DNA of 59,783 nt. Origin: Microcystis aeruginosa Ma_SC_T_19800800_S464. Lineage in GTDB: Bacteria; Cyanobacteriota; Cyanobacteriia; Cyanobacteriales; Microcystaceae. Below are positions 9,050-17,400 of this stretch, one piece after another. Numbering within the stretch: position 1 is the first letter of the stretch; the number at the start of each line of letters is the position of its first letter. The stretch lies in NCBI GenBank assembly GCA_007095785.1, contig SFBL01000233.1, positions 1-59,783 of the forward strand. Direction: 5' to 3'. Below the pieces are notes generated by a model that worked only from the letters and a program-made list of their open reading frames with translations, did not search any database and was not told the origin of the DNA. The position numbers were made by a program, and so were the translations under genes.

Positions 9050-10233
9050 TATGGTGCTACTCCTTCAAACCAGCCTTGATTCCAAAGATAGCCGGGTAAA
9101 TCGCCTTCTGCTACTAAGTTTTTGAGGATTTCGCTATCGGTAGCCCTATGGATTTGGGTGATACCTTGGGATTTAATTAGCCAGAAAATACTAGCTAGTG
9201 GAACCGCATTGATAAAATCGGGAGAGTGGCTAGAAACAAATACCTGACCCCCCTGATCGCTATAGTGGGCGAATTCTTCGGCTAGTTCTTTTAATAAAGT
9301 AGGATAAAGTTGGTTTTCTGGTTCTTCGACACAGAGTAGGGGATGAGGATTGGGATCGAATAGTAATATTAAATAAGCGAACATTTTCATAGTCCCGTCA
9401 GAAACATAGCGATCAATAAAAGGGTCTTTAAATGCTTGATCTTGAAAACGTAAAATCAAGCGACCGTCTTCGGTTTCTTTGGCTTCCACAGAGGAAATAC
9501 CCGGAACTCGTTGTTTCATTCTTTCGAGAATTTGCTGAAAAATTTAGGGATATTGTTGATAAATATATTGGGCAACTGTTGCCATATTATCACCCGTGGG
9601 GGATAAGTGTTCAGCGTAAGATATTTCTTTACTTCCTCTAGCTTCGCTAATGTGAAAGTCGGAAATGTGCCAATTTTCAATCAGAGAACGAAAAGCAGTA
9701 GCGGCTTTAAAACGTTGAAATTGTCCTAATCCTTTGAGCGCTAGTATATCGTTAGATTCTAGCTGTTGTTCTTCTCGATCGAGTTCTTTATCCGGTTTAC
9801 TAAAATCTTCTTCGTTGGTGATAGCATATCCTTGACCGCGTTGAAAATCTAAAAAATGAAAAGGCGCACCGTGTTCACCCCGTTTATAGCGAAGTATTTC
9901 GCGTTTGATCATGGGGCGATTTTCCTCTTGTCCAATTCTGAGTATATAAGTAACCAGACGTTCTGTATCTGAGATTTTCATCCGAAATTGCAGCTCGATT
10001 TCAATATCTTCTTTTTCTTGACCTCTGGTAATAACTTCTTTATAACCGCCCAGAATTTGTAAGGCTTGGCGAATGTTATTTTTGAGAGCATCTCGCAGAA
10101 AACCAAAAATATCAAATAGGGTAGATTTTCCTGTACCATTAGCTCCAATAATCACGCAAAAAGGAGGAATATCTCTTATGTGTATATTTTTAAACATACG
10201 ATAGTTTTTTATTTTAATAGAAACAATTTTCAT
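9049..10233 (-). pseudogene. AAA (SMC/OLD-like) ATPase interrupted by one in-frame TAA
   Basis: The N-terminal half (10233-9544) holds Walker A IIGANGTGKSTL (residues about 29-39). The C-terminal half holds the signature-like SDGTMKMFAYLILL, Walker B LLCVEEPENQLYP and the switch HSPDF motif. The halves are in one frame, separated only by TAA at 9546-9544; the sequence reads QQYP-stop-IFQQILERMKQRVPG. A GAA to TAA change would explain it. The family is the ABC-like AAA_15/AAA_21 ATPases that partner DUF4276. Either a recent pseudogene, a split still working as two chains (ATG at 9519), or a sequencing error. Confidence 0.85.
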
Positions 10234-10495
10234 GACATAATCGAGCCGTTATAGTTTTTTTGATTATACGATTGATCAGGTGAAGATAATTGATCAATTA
10301 GCCAAAAAAGCCAGAGATTAGGTTCTCTGGGAAATTGGGGGATAAATCAGCTAGAAAGTATAGAGGCAAGCTCAACTGCCTGAGGAAGGGACAAGAAAGC
10401 TGAAAATGCCGTCTTCGCGTCACCAGACTAAACATAAGTTGCCCAAAATAGCGTAAATTGTCTATAAATTTGTTCAACGACTTAAATTAGTACAA

Positions 10496-11635
10496 ATGTT
10501 TGACTGTATTATCATCGGTGCGGGGCCAGCAGGAGCGACGGCGGGTTATCATCTAGCTAAAAGGGGGAGATCGATCCTGATCCTAGATAAGGCGAAATTA
10601 CCCCGTTATAAACCCTGTGGTGGGGGGGTATCCCCGGCAATTAAGCAATGGTTTGATTTTGACTTTACCCCCGTGATCGAGAATACCGTCACGCAAGTAC
10701 AGTTTACTTGGAAACAGGGGGATACCGTCACCACTAAGTTAAATATGCTAGAACCGATGTGGATGGTACAAAGGGATCGTTTCGATGATTTTTTAGGGCA
10801 ACAGGCGATCGCAGTCGGGGCAACCATCCAAGATAACAGCGAAGTTACCCAGATCAAATTCGTTCAAGATCACTGGCAAGTTACCACATCCCAAGGAACA
10901 TTTTCAGGTAAATATCTGATTGCTGCCGATGGTGTTAGGGGCAATACCAGTCGCTGGTTAGGATTACCAGCGAAAAACGAAGCGATCGGTGCTACTCTAG
11001 AAATTACTAACGCAGAAGCGACTATTCCACCTCAAAAAGCTTTTTTTGATTTTGGTTCCCTAAAAAATGGCTATATCTGGGCTTTTCCCAAGTCTAATGG
11101 TTACACAATTAGCGGTGCTTGTTTTAAGGGCAGCATCAAATCCGAGGATCTGAAAAAACAACTGTTAAATTATGCCCGTCAAAAAGGCTGGAATTTAGAG
11201 GATTATCGCTATAGTGAGTATGCTTTAGCCCTTTGGAACGGAAATCAACCGCTACACGCCCAAAATGCCTTAATTACAGGAGAAGCGGCGGGTATTCTCG
11301 ATCCTCTCATCGGTGAGGGTATCCGTCCGGCAATTTTGACGGGAGTTAAGGCAGCCGAGGCGATCGATCGAGCTTTAGCCGGAGATAATCGCGCTTTAGC
11401 GAACTATAGTCGGATAATTCGGGAAGAATGGGGGGAAGATATGGCTTTAGCGGCCAAATTAGCCGGTTTATTCTATCAATTTACCCAAATCGCCTATAAT
11501 ATCGCGGTTAAACGCCCGATCGCCGGTCAACTGATGGGACGTATTCTCGTGGGAGATTTAAAATACCGGGATGTTACGGAACAAGCGATGCAACAATTGA
11601 AAAAACGTCTATTGCCCGGATTTGGTTGGGGGTAA
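10496..11635 (+). CDS. Geranylgeranyl reductase family FAD oxidoreductase
   Basis: A 379-residue flavoprotein. The N-terminal Rossmann dinucleotide motif is CIIIGAGPAGATAGYHLAK (residues about 4-22) with a second-strand acidic residue in LILDKAK. The family motif YKPCGGGVS follows, and a central GD-like segment (ALITGEAAGILDPLIGEGIRPA) closes the FAD site. It belongs to the geranylgeranyl-reductase-related family that saturates isoprenoid chains, but it lacks the features of true ChlP, so the substrate is unknown. Its last 41 bp are duplicated at 19890-19930, showing that it was formerly the convergent neighbour of aroB. Confidence 0.9.
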   Translation: MFDCIIIGAGPAGATAGYHLAKRGRSILILDKAKLPRYKPCGGGVSPAIKQWFDFDFTPVIENTVTQVQFTWKQGDTVTTKLNMLEPMWMVQRDRFDDFLGQQAIAVGATIQDNSEVTQIKFVQDHWQVTTSQGTFSGKYLIAADGVRGNTSRWLGLPAKNEAIGATLEITNAEATIPPQKAFFDFGSLKNGYIWAFPKSNGYTISGACFKGSIKSEDLKKQLLNYARQKGWNLEDYRYSEYALALWNGNQPLHAQNALITGEAAGILDPLIGEGIRPAILTGVKAAEAIDRALAGDNRALANYSRIIREEWGEDMALAAKLAGLFYQFTQIAYNIAVKRPIAGQLMGRILVGDLKYRDVTEQAMQQLKKRLLPGFGWG

Positions 11636-11754
11636 AACTTCTCTTACCATGGGGGAGGTAACTCGATCGCTAATGGTTACTTTCCCGATCGCCGTGGGTA
11701 AAATAAATCTAATCTTTGTCATCTTTGACCTTTTTATCGGCAGTAAGTGCCTCG
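11595..11754. repeat. Left copy of the ~160-bp direct duplication (gene end + aroB 3' fragment)
   Basis: This segment aligns colinearly with 19890-20048 at roughly 85-90% by eye. It contains the last codons of the reductase gene and then about 119 bp matching the 3' end of aroB in reverse. The two copies flank the 8.1-kb accessory block in direct orientation. Confidence 0.9.
11636..11754 (-). pseudogene. 3' fragment of aroB
   Basis: Read on the minus strand this encodes a degraded version of the AroB C-terminus (ILPTAIGKVTISDRV, then MVREVL), matching the intact gene at 19904-21004. Only about 40 codons remain and the upstream part is missing. It marks the original position of the aroB end next to the reductase gene before the island entered. 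Confidence 0.85.
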
Positions 11755-11838
11755 AAATTCAGGGATGCAGGAAGGATAATAATTCTCTGAATATCGACTA
11801 TAATGATTAATAATCTTTCTGATTAGGGGAGAAAATAA

Positions 11839-12162
11839 ATGTCAGTGATGATTGAACAAAGTCTTGAAAAAATTCTAACAGAAATTAGTCAAAAACTAGA
11901 AAATGTCCAAAAAGATGTTACAGATATAAAAATTCAGCTAACAGAAGCTAAAGGCGAAAGACAAGTATTAAAAGTAGAAATAAATTCTGTAAGAGGAGAA
12001 ATAAATTTTGTAAGAGGAGAAATAAATTCTGTTAAGGAAGATGTAAAAGAAATTAAAAGATCACAACAAGCGCAAATTTGGACAATAATTGGTATTTTAA
12101 TTACTGCGGTGGGAGGTTTTTTAGTAGCAGTTGGTAGATTCGTTATTTCAGGTAATCCTTAA
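11839..12162 (+). CDS. Coiled-coil protein with C-terminal membrane helix (paralogue A)
   Basis: A 107-residue protein. Residues about 5-75 are a continuous heptad-type coiled coil. It includes a threefold 7-residue repeat of the EINSVRG type, encoded by a 21-bp tandem repeat at 11975-12033. The C-terminus is a membrane helix (IWTIIGILITAVGGFLVAV). It shares the plan and the motif SQ-QAQIWT-IGIL with the protein at 13173-13451. ATG at 11839 has a GGGGAG sequence about 9 bases upstream. A small tail-anchored oligomerising protein; function unknown. It is the first intact gene of the accessory island. Confidence 0.75.
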   Translation: MSVMIEQSLEKILTEISQKLENVQKDVTDIKIQLTEAKGERQVLKVEINSVRGEINFVRGEINSVKEDVKEIKRSQQAQIWTIIGILITAVGGFLVAVGRFVISGNP

Positions 12163-12205
12163 TCATAGTCCTCAGGCACCTTAGTTCAAATGATACTGTA
12201 AAGAC

Positions 12206-12535
12206 ATGAAATTACCTAACGGAGAACAGGCAGAAATTGCTATGGAAAAGTTAATCAAATATTGTTTAAATCCAGAACATTCTAGCGGTAAAAACAAAGC
12301 TAGAGTTTTCAAGTCCCGTTTAGGAATAACTCAAGAAAATGCTGAATTATTACTATCAATGATTCAACTAGCAGCAATTGAAGGTGAAGTCGTTCAGCAA
12401 GCACAGACAGAATTTGGTCAACAGTTTAAGGTAGATTGGACTATACCAGATCGGCAAGGAATGCAACTTCGGACTATTTGGGAACTCACTTCGACTAATT
12501 CTAATCCTCGTCTTATTTCTGCATTTATTAGGTGA
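12206..12535 (+). CDS. DUF6883 domain protein
   Basis: A 109-residue protein that fits the DUF6883 pattern: LPNGEQAEIAMEKLIKYCLNP near the start, then H-S-S-G-K-N-K-A-R-V-F and a C-terminal strand/turn with the W of VDWTIPD. The family is found next to DUF4926 genes and within toxin-like proteins; its activity is not established. It is followed 6 bp later by the DUF4926 gene, so the two form a two-gene unit that may be toxin/antitoxin-like (inference). Confidence 0.75.
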   Translation: MKLPNGEQAEIAMEKLIKYCLNPEHSSGKNKARVFKSRLGITQENAELLLSMIQLAAIEGEVVQQAQTEFGQQFKVDWTIPDRQGMQLRTIWELTSTNSNPRLISAFIR

Positions 12536-12541
12536 CAATAT

Positions 12542-12802
12542 ATGAAAAATATTTTAATTTTAGATACTGTGGCTATTACCAATCCTGTTACTAAGGAAAG
12601 ATTAACTTTAGTTGAACCAGAATATGAGTCTATAGAAAGCTTACCAAGTGGACAAGTTGGAACGGTAGTGGAAGTATATGAACGAAACGGAGAAAAGCAA
12701 TATTTGGTGGAATTTTCTGATAATCAAGGACGGGAATATGCTATAGCTCTTTTAAAAGAAGATGAGTTACTTGTTTTACATTATGAACTTGAAGTTGCTT
12801 AA
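12542..12802 (+). CDS. DUF4926 domain protein
   Basis: An 86-residue protein with the DUF4926 layout: an N-terminal strand (ILDTVAITNPV), a GQVGTVVEVYE core and YLVEFSDNQGREYAIALLKEDELL, a small beta-barrel-like fold. It is directly downstream of DUF6883, with which it commonly pairs. It may be the neutralising or specificity partner. A frame-shifted ORF that begins inside its 3' end belongs to the next remnant and is not part of this gene. Confidence 0.75.
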   Translation: MKNILILDTVAITNPVTKERLTLVEPEYESIESLPSGQVGTVVEVYERNGEKQYLVEFSDNQGREYAIALLKEDELLVLHYELEVA

Positions 12803-12923
12803 TTATCGTAATTGTAACTTACAGCGCGATCGCTTTTCTGACAACCTTACCACCAATCCCCAACTCTTGATGATTGCCGATGAATCGCTTATAACTGAAT
12901 TAACCGCCACCATTTACAACGCT

Positions 12924-13103
12924 ATGAATGAACAACGCACCCAAACATACCTAAACCTCATTAATCAGCTATTATCCTGCAATGATGGCGATGAACCCCA
13001 AATATTACAGAAAAATCAGGAATTGTTGGATCGGGGGTTGGTTGAGGTAATGGTAGCCGTAGCGCAACAATACAGGGAAGCAGGAAGGGAAAATGAGGCG
13101 TAA
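12924..13103 (+). pseudogene. 5' fragment of a CHAT/TPR-type gene (copy 1, MNEQRTQ)
   Basis: From ATG 12924 it encodes 59 residues beginning MNEQRTQTYLNLINQLLSC and ending QQYREAGRENEA, then TAA. The same N-terminus recurs at 13481 and 14179. The helical sequence and the nearby intact CHAT protein suggest these are 5' remnants of cyanobacterial TPR/CHAT genes; that origin is from recollection of similar proteins, not a search. Open frame continues upstream to 12762 but looks non-coding. Confidence 0.6.
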
Positions 13104-13172
13104 TCGTTGACAAGCACTTGAGACAAAATATACAATAATACTGATAACCATCATTATCAGGAGAATCATCAG

Positions 13173-13451
13173 ATGTCAATTACGATTGAACAAGATCTGA
13201 AAGAAATTTTAGGTGAAATTAATCAGAAACTAGAAAAACTTGATAATCGTCTGAATAGTCTAGAAATTGGACAAGCTAGATTAGAGGAAAAAGTCGATGG
13301 TTTAGAAAAAGATATTGAAAGTTTAAAAGATGATACAAAGGAAATAAAAGGCTCTCAAAAAGCACAAATTTGGACATTAATTGGAATTTTGGGAACGGCT
13401 TTACTAGGAACGGTCATTCGCTATATTATTCTTCCCTTTCCTCAATCATAA
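13173..13451 (+). CDS. Coiled-coil protein with C-terminal membrane helix (paralogue B)
   Basis: A 92-residue paralogue of the protein at 11839-12162. The N-terminus is MSITIEQDLKEILGEINQKL (compare MIEQSLEKILTEISQKL). A coiled coil occupies residues about 5-65, followed by the shared SQKAQIWTLIGILGTALLG membrane segment and a short tail. A GGAGAA ribosome binding site lies about 9 bases before the ATG. Probable tail-anchored oligomer of unknown function. The presence of two copies with related remnants between them suggests local duplication. Confidence 0.75.
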   Translation: MSITIEQDLKEILGEINQKLEKLDNRLNSLEIGQARLEEKVDGLEKDIESLKDDTKEIKGSQKAQIWTLIGILGTALLGTVIRYIILPFPQS

Positions 13452-13480
13452 ATATAATCACAAAAATCATAGTACAGACA

Positions 13481-13576
13481 ATGAACGAACAACGCACCCA
13501 AGCTTATCTAAACCTCATTAATCAGCTATTATCCTGCAATGATGGCGATGAATCCAGAATATTACAGGAAAATTAG
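13481..13576 (+). pseudogene. 5' fragment of a CHAT/TPR-type gene (copy 2, MNEQRTQ)
   Basis: From ATG 13481 it encodes 31 residues, MNEQRTQAYLNLINQLLSC then NDGDESRILQEN, and stops with TAG. It is nearly identical in DNA to the first part of 12924-13103. It is truncated relative to copy 1 by the stop at the codon where copy 1 reads Q. Confidence 0.6.
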
Positions 13577-13608
13577 GAGTTGATAGGGGATAGAGTGAAA
13601 GATTTATT

Positions 13609-13869
13609 TTATTTTTTGTAAATATCTCCGCGAGTACCAATCTGAGTAATAATATAAATTCGATTTTCTTGATCTATAAAAAATAAACAGCGATAATCTC
13701 CTATTCATAATCTTAATTCTGGTCTTCCTTTAAGGGGCTTAATATCCGCATTTTCAGAGTTGGTTAATAAAGATTTCAATCCTTTAATAATACGCTCTTG
13801 ATCAGTTTTAGACAACCGTTTTAGATAGCGTTGGGCAGGTTTTAAAATAAGAAAACGCCACTCACTCAA
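13609..13869 (-). pseudogene. RelE/ParE-type toxin interrupted by in-frame TGA
   Basis: Starting at TTG 13869, which overlaps the antitoxin stop (TTGAGTGA), the frame gives SEWRFLILKPAQRYLKRLSK and later KPLKGRPELRL. A TGA follows at 13707-13705. After the stop the same frame continues IGDYRCLFFIDQENRIYII and then TQIGTRGDIYKK to TAA at 13609. The downstream part contains the expected RelE C-terminal motif (GDYR). A CGA to TGA change explains the break. If not read through, the toxin lacks its C-terminal catalytic strand and is probably dead, while the antitoxin is intact. Confidence 0.85.
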
Positions 13870-14047
13870 GGTTTTCTCCCCATAAGTCTTGTTCAAGTTC
13901 TTCTAAAGAGATTCCCTGATCTTTTCCTGTTAAATAATCTTGCCAAGCTGCGTCACTTTCGGCAATGTCTTCAGGAGGAATAATTTCGGTTTCATCCCCT
14001 TCAACAAAAATCGGTTGAAATTGCATTTGTTGAGTTGGTGTTGTCAT
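13862..14047 (-). CDS. Antitoxin partner of the RelE-like toxin
   Basis: An acidic 61-residue protein from ATG 14047 (MTTPTQQMQFQPIFVEGDE), ending in EELEQDLWGENLE. A longer version from 14077 is less likely. The acidic helical C-terminus and the 8-bp overlap with the toxin gene fit an antitoxin of the RelB/prevent-host-death type. No clear DNA-binding domain is visible at the N-terminus. Because the toxin is broken, this may be a relic. Confidence 0.7.
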   Translation of the reverse strand: MTTPTQQMQFQPIFVEGDETEIIPPEDIAESDAAWQDYLTGKDQGISLEELEQDLWGENLE

Positions 14048-14407
14048 GATGGTATTTATCCTAGTTAGTTTTCTCATTTTATCTTAACATTGAGATTCTT
14101 AAATGATTCATGATTTAGGCAAAATTCCTTTTTTTTCAATATAATCAAGAATAATCCTGTTCAACCCTCTCTCAACCCATGAACGAACAACGCACCCAAT
14201 CCTGTCTAAACTATGATTTTTTTTGATTATTTGACTGACTATGATTGTTTTTGCCTATCATCTCTGGGATATAATTGTAATAATCGCGCCATAATCCTAA
14301 CAATCATAGTCCTCATTCAATTATGTCCAATTTTTTGCGGAATGGCGAATCAAGGTGTTGTAGTTCTGATAAGTTTCGTGGTTTAGAAGTGATAAGGAGT
14401 CTAAATT
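14048..14407. other. Intergenic segment with third MNEQRTQ remnant and RBS of the CHAT gene
   Basis: At 14179 an ATG opens MNEQRTQSCLNYDFF and then stops: a third, shorter copy of the CHAT/TPR 5' fragment. The phrase AATCATAGTCCTCA at about 14306 also occurs at about 12163. GATAAGGAGT (14391-14400) is a good ribosome binding site for the ATG at 14408. I see no other gene. Confidence 0.6.
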
Positions 14408-17400
14408 ATGTTTGAACGGTTCACAGACCAAGCGATTAAGGTAATTATGATAGCGCAGGAGGAAGCGTGTCGCTTGGGGCTTAATTTTGTAGGGGTGGAG
14501 TTTATATTTTTAGGGTTAATCGGTGAAGCAACAGGAATTGCATCACAAGTTTTAAGACAGCAGGGAATAACACTAAAAAATGCTCGGATTGAAGTTGAAA
14601 AAATTCTAGGAAGGGGTTCAGGAATTAGTCCAGAAATGAATCCTGTAGATATTCCTTTTACAGAGTCGGCAAAACTCGTTTTAAACAGTGCATTATCATT
14701 TGCTGATAAATTAGGGAGTGAATCTATTGATACAGAGCATTTACTGATTGGGATTTTTCAGCAAGGAGAAAGTACAGCGATAATTTTACAAAATTTACAG
14801 GTCAATCCGAAAGATTTAACTGTTTCTTTGAATCGGTATTTTCAGCATCAACCCTCTAATCAGTTACCTCAAACTGTTTATGTTCTGCTTTACAATGTGG
14901 GAACAGATGATGAGGGTATTCATACTATAAGTGTAGATGATAATCACAAAATATTACTGTTTGAGTCTCAAGAAGATGCGGCTACTTTCGCACGACAATT
15001 AGGGGAGCAGAATTTTCCTGTACCGAGTGTTGAAGCAATAGAAGCTGAGGATATTTTGGGATTTTGTCAGCAGCAGGGTGATGATTGGGAATTTGTAGCG
15101 CAAGGAACAAATAGAACTCCTCCTTCTCAAAATCAAACGATAAAACAGCAAGAACCTATAAAACAGCAAGAACCTATAAAACAACAAGAACCCATTAAAA
15201 AAAGGCGTAGTCAGTTAATTCCTATTATAGGAAAGCTAATATACAAGCTCGGCAGAAGTTTTATAATTCTCCTGTCTATTATCTTTATTGGTATTCCTTT
15301 GGGAATCTTAACGCTTATCTTTCCTTCATTTAGACGGAGAATAGAATCGTTTAACCGATCGTCTGCCTCTCGTTCCATATATCAACCTTCACAAGGAGTC
15401 ACTCTTGACATTGAAATACCCAACCAACAAGACTATCTCAATTTCTTAATGGATTCATTGCAAAGAATATCCGAAAATCCTAATCCTCAAGTAATTTATC
15501 CCTTCTGGGCGCAGAATCTTGATAAGTTAGATGATAATTTAGCACAAATCCTAGACAGTTGGGCAAGGAAGACATTAACGCAAGCCAATCCTAAGCAGGC
15601 ATATTTCGTCGCTGTTGATATTGTCACTTTCAGTAACTTTATTACACAATTTCCCCTCGGCGACATCGCTGTCAACCAAGAAATTGCGATTGATGGTTGT
15701 GAAATTGCCTTAACGATCGTAACTTTTGAGGCATTTCCCCAAAATTGGGCAGGGACGCAGAATAGTCTCGCTACCGCTTACATTTACCGAATCAGAGGGG
15801 AGAAAGCCGAAAATTTAGAAAGGGCGATCGCCGCTTGCCATGAAGCCTTGAAGGTGTTAACTTTTGAGGCATTTCCCCAAGAATGGGCATTGACACAGAA
15901 TAATCTCGCTGGTGCTTATACTGACAGAATCAGAGGAGAGAAAGCCGAAAATTTAGAAAGGGCTATCACCGGTTTCACGGAAGCCTTGAAAGTTTATAGT
16001 TTTGACGCATTTCCCCAAGAATGGGCAAGGACACAGAACAATCTCGCTGGTGCTTATCGTCGCAGAATCAGAGGAGAGAAAGCAGAGAATTTAGAAAGGG
16101 CTATCACCGGTTTCACGGAAGCCTTGAAAGTTTATAGTTTTGACGCATTTCCCCAAGAATGGGCAAGGACACAGAACAATCTCGCCACTGCTTACGGTGA
16201 CAGAATCAGAGGGGAAAAAGCAGAGAATTTAGAAAGGACGATCGCCGCTTGCCATGAAGCTTTGAAAGTATATACTTTTGAGGCATTTCCTCAAGATTGG
16301 GCAATGGCACAGCATAATCTTGCTACTGCTTACTGTTACAGAATCAGAGGGGAAAGAGCCGAGAGCTTAGAAAGGGCGATCGCCGCTTGCCATGAAGCCT
16401 TGAAAGTATATACTTTTGAGGCTTTTCCCCAAGAATGGGCATTGACACAAAATAATCTTGCTATCGCTTACATTTACCGAATCAGAGGGGAGAAAGCCGA
16501 GAGCCTAGAAAAGGCGATCGTCGCTTGCCATGAAGCCTTGAAAGTATATACTTTTGAGGCTTTTCCCCAAGAATGGGCATTGACACAGCATAATCTCGCT
16601 GCCGCTTACCTGTACAGAATCAGAGGGGAGAAAGCTGAGAATATAGAAAAGGGTATCACCAGGCTCTATAGAGCTTTGAAAGTGTATACATTTAACGCTT
16701 TTCCTCAGGAATGGGCAAGATCACAGAAATTTCTTGCTAATGCTTGTTGCGACAGAATCAAAGGTGATAGTGCTGAGAATTTAGAAATGGCGATCACCGC
16801 TTGCCAAGAAGCCTTAAAAGTTTATTCTTTTGACGCATTTCCCCAAGATTGGGCAGATACACAGAATGTTCTCGCTACCGCTTACAGTAACAGAATTAGA
16901 GGGGAGAAAGCTGAGAATTTAGAAAGAGCGATCGATGCTTACAAGGAAGCCTTGAAAGTTTATACTTTTGAGGCATTTCCTCAAGATTGGGCGATGACAC
17001 AGAATAATCTTGCTACTGCTTACAGTGACAGAATCAGAGGGGAGAAAGCCGAGAATTTAGAAAGAGCGATCGCCGCTTGCAATGAGGCCTTGAAAGTTTG
17101 TACTTTTGACGCATTTCCCCAAGAATGGGCAGGTACACAGAATAATCTCGCTACTGCTTACAGTGACAGAATCAGAGGGGAGAAAGCCGAGAATTTAGAA
17201 AGGGCTATCACCGCTTGCCATGAAGCCTTGAAAGTTTATACTTTTGACGCTTTCCCCCAAGAATGGGCATTGACACAGAATAATCTTGCTAGTGCTTACC
17301 TGTACAGAATCAGAGGGGAGAAAGCTGAAAATTTAGAAAGGACGATCGCCGGTTTAACGGAAGCCTTGAAAGTTTGTACTTTTGAGGCTTTTCCCCAGGA

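Noticed and set aside
11622-11810. Plus-strand ORF similar to one at 19917-20123
   Set aside because: The similarity is real but arises because both are antisense to duplicated aroB 3' ends; not a gene pair.
12762-12923. 5' extension of the first MNEQRTQ remnant
   Set aside because: It overlaps the DUF4926 gene end and has no protein-like character before ATG 12924.
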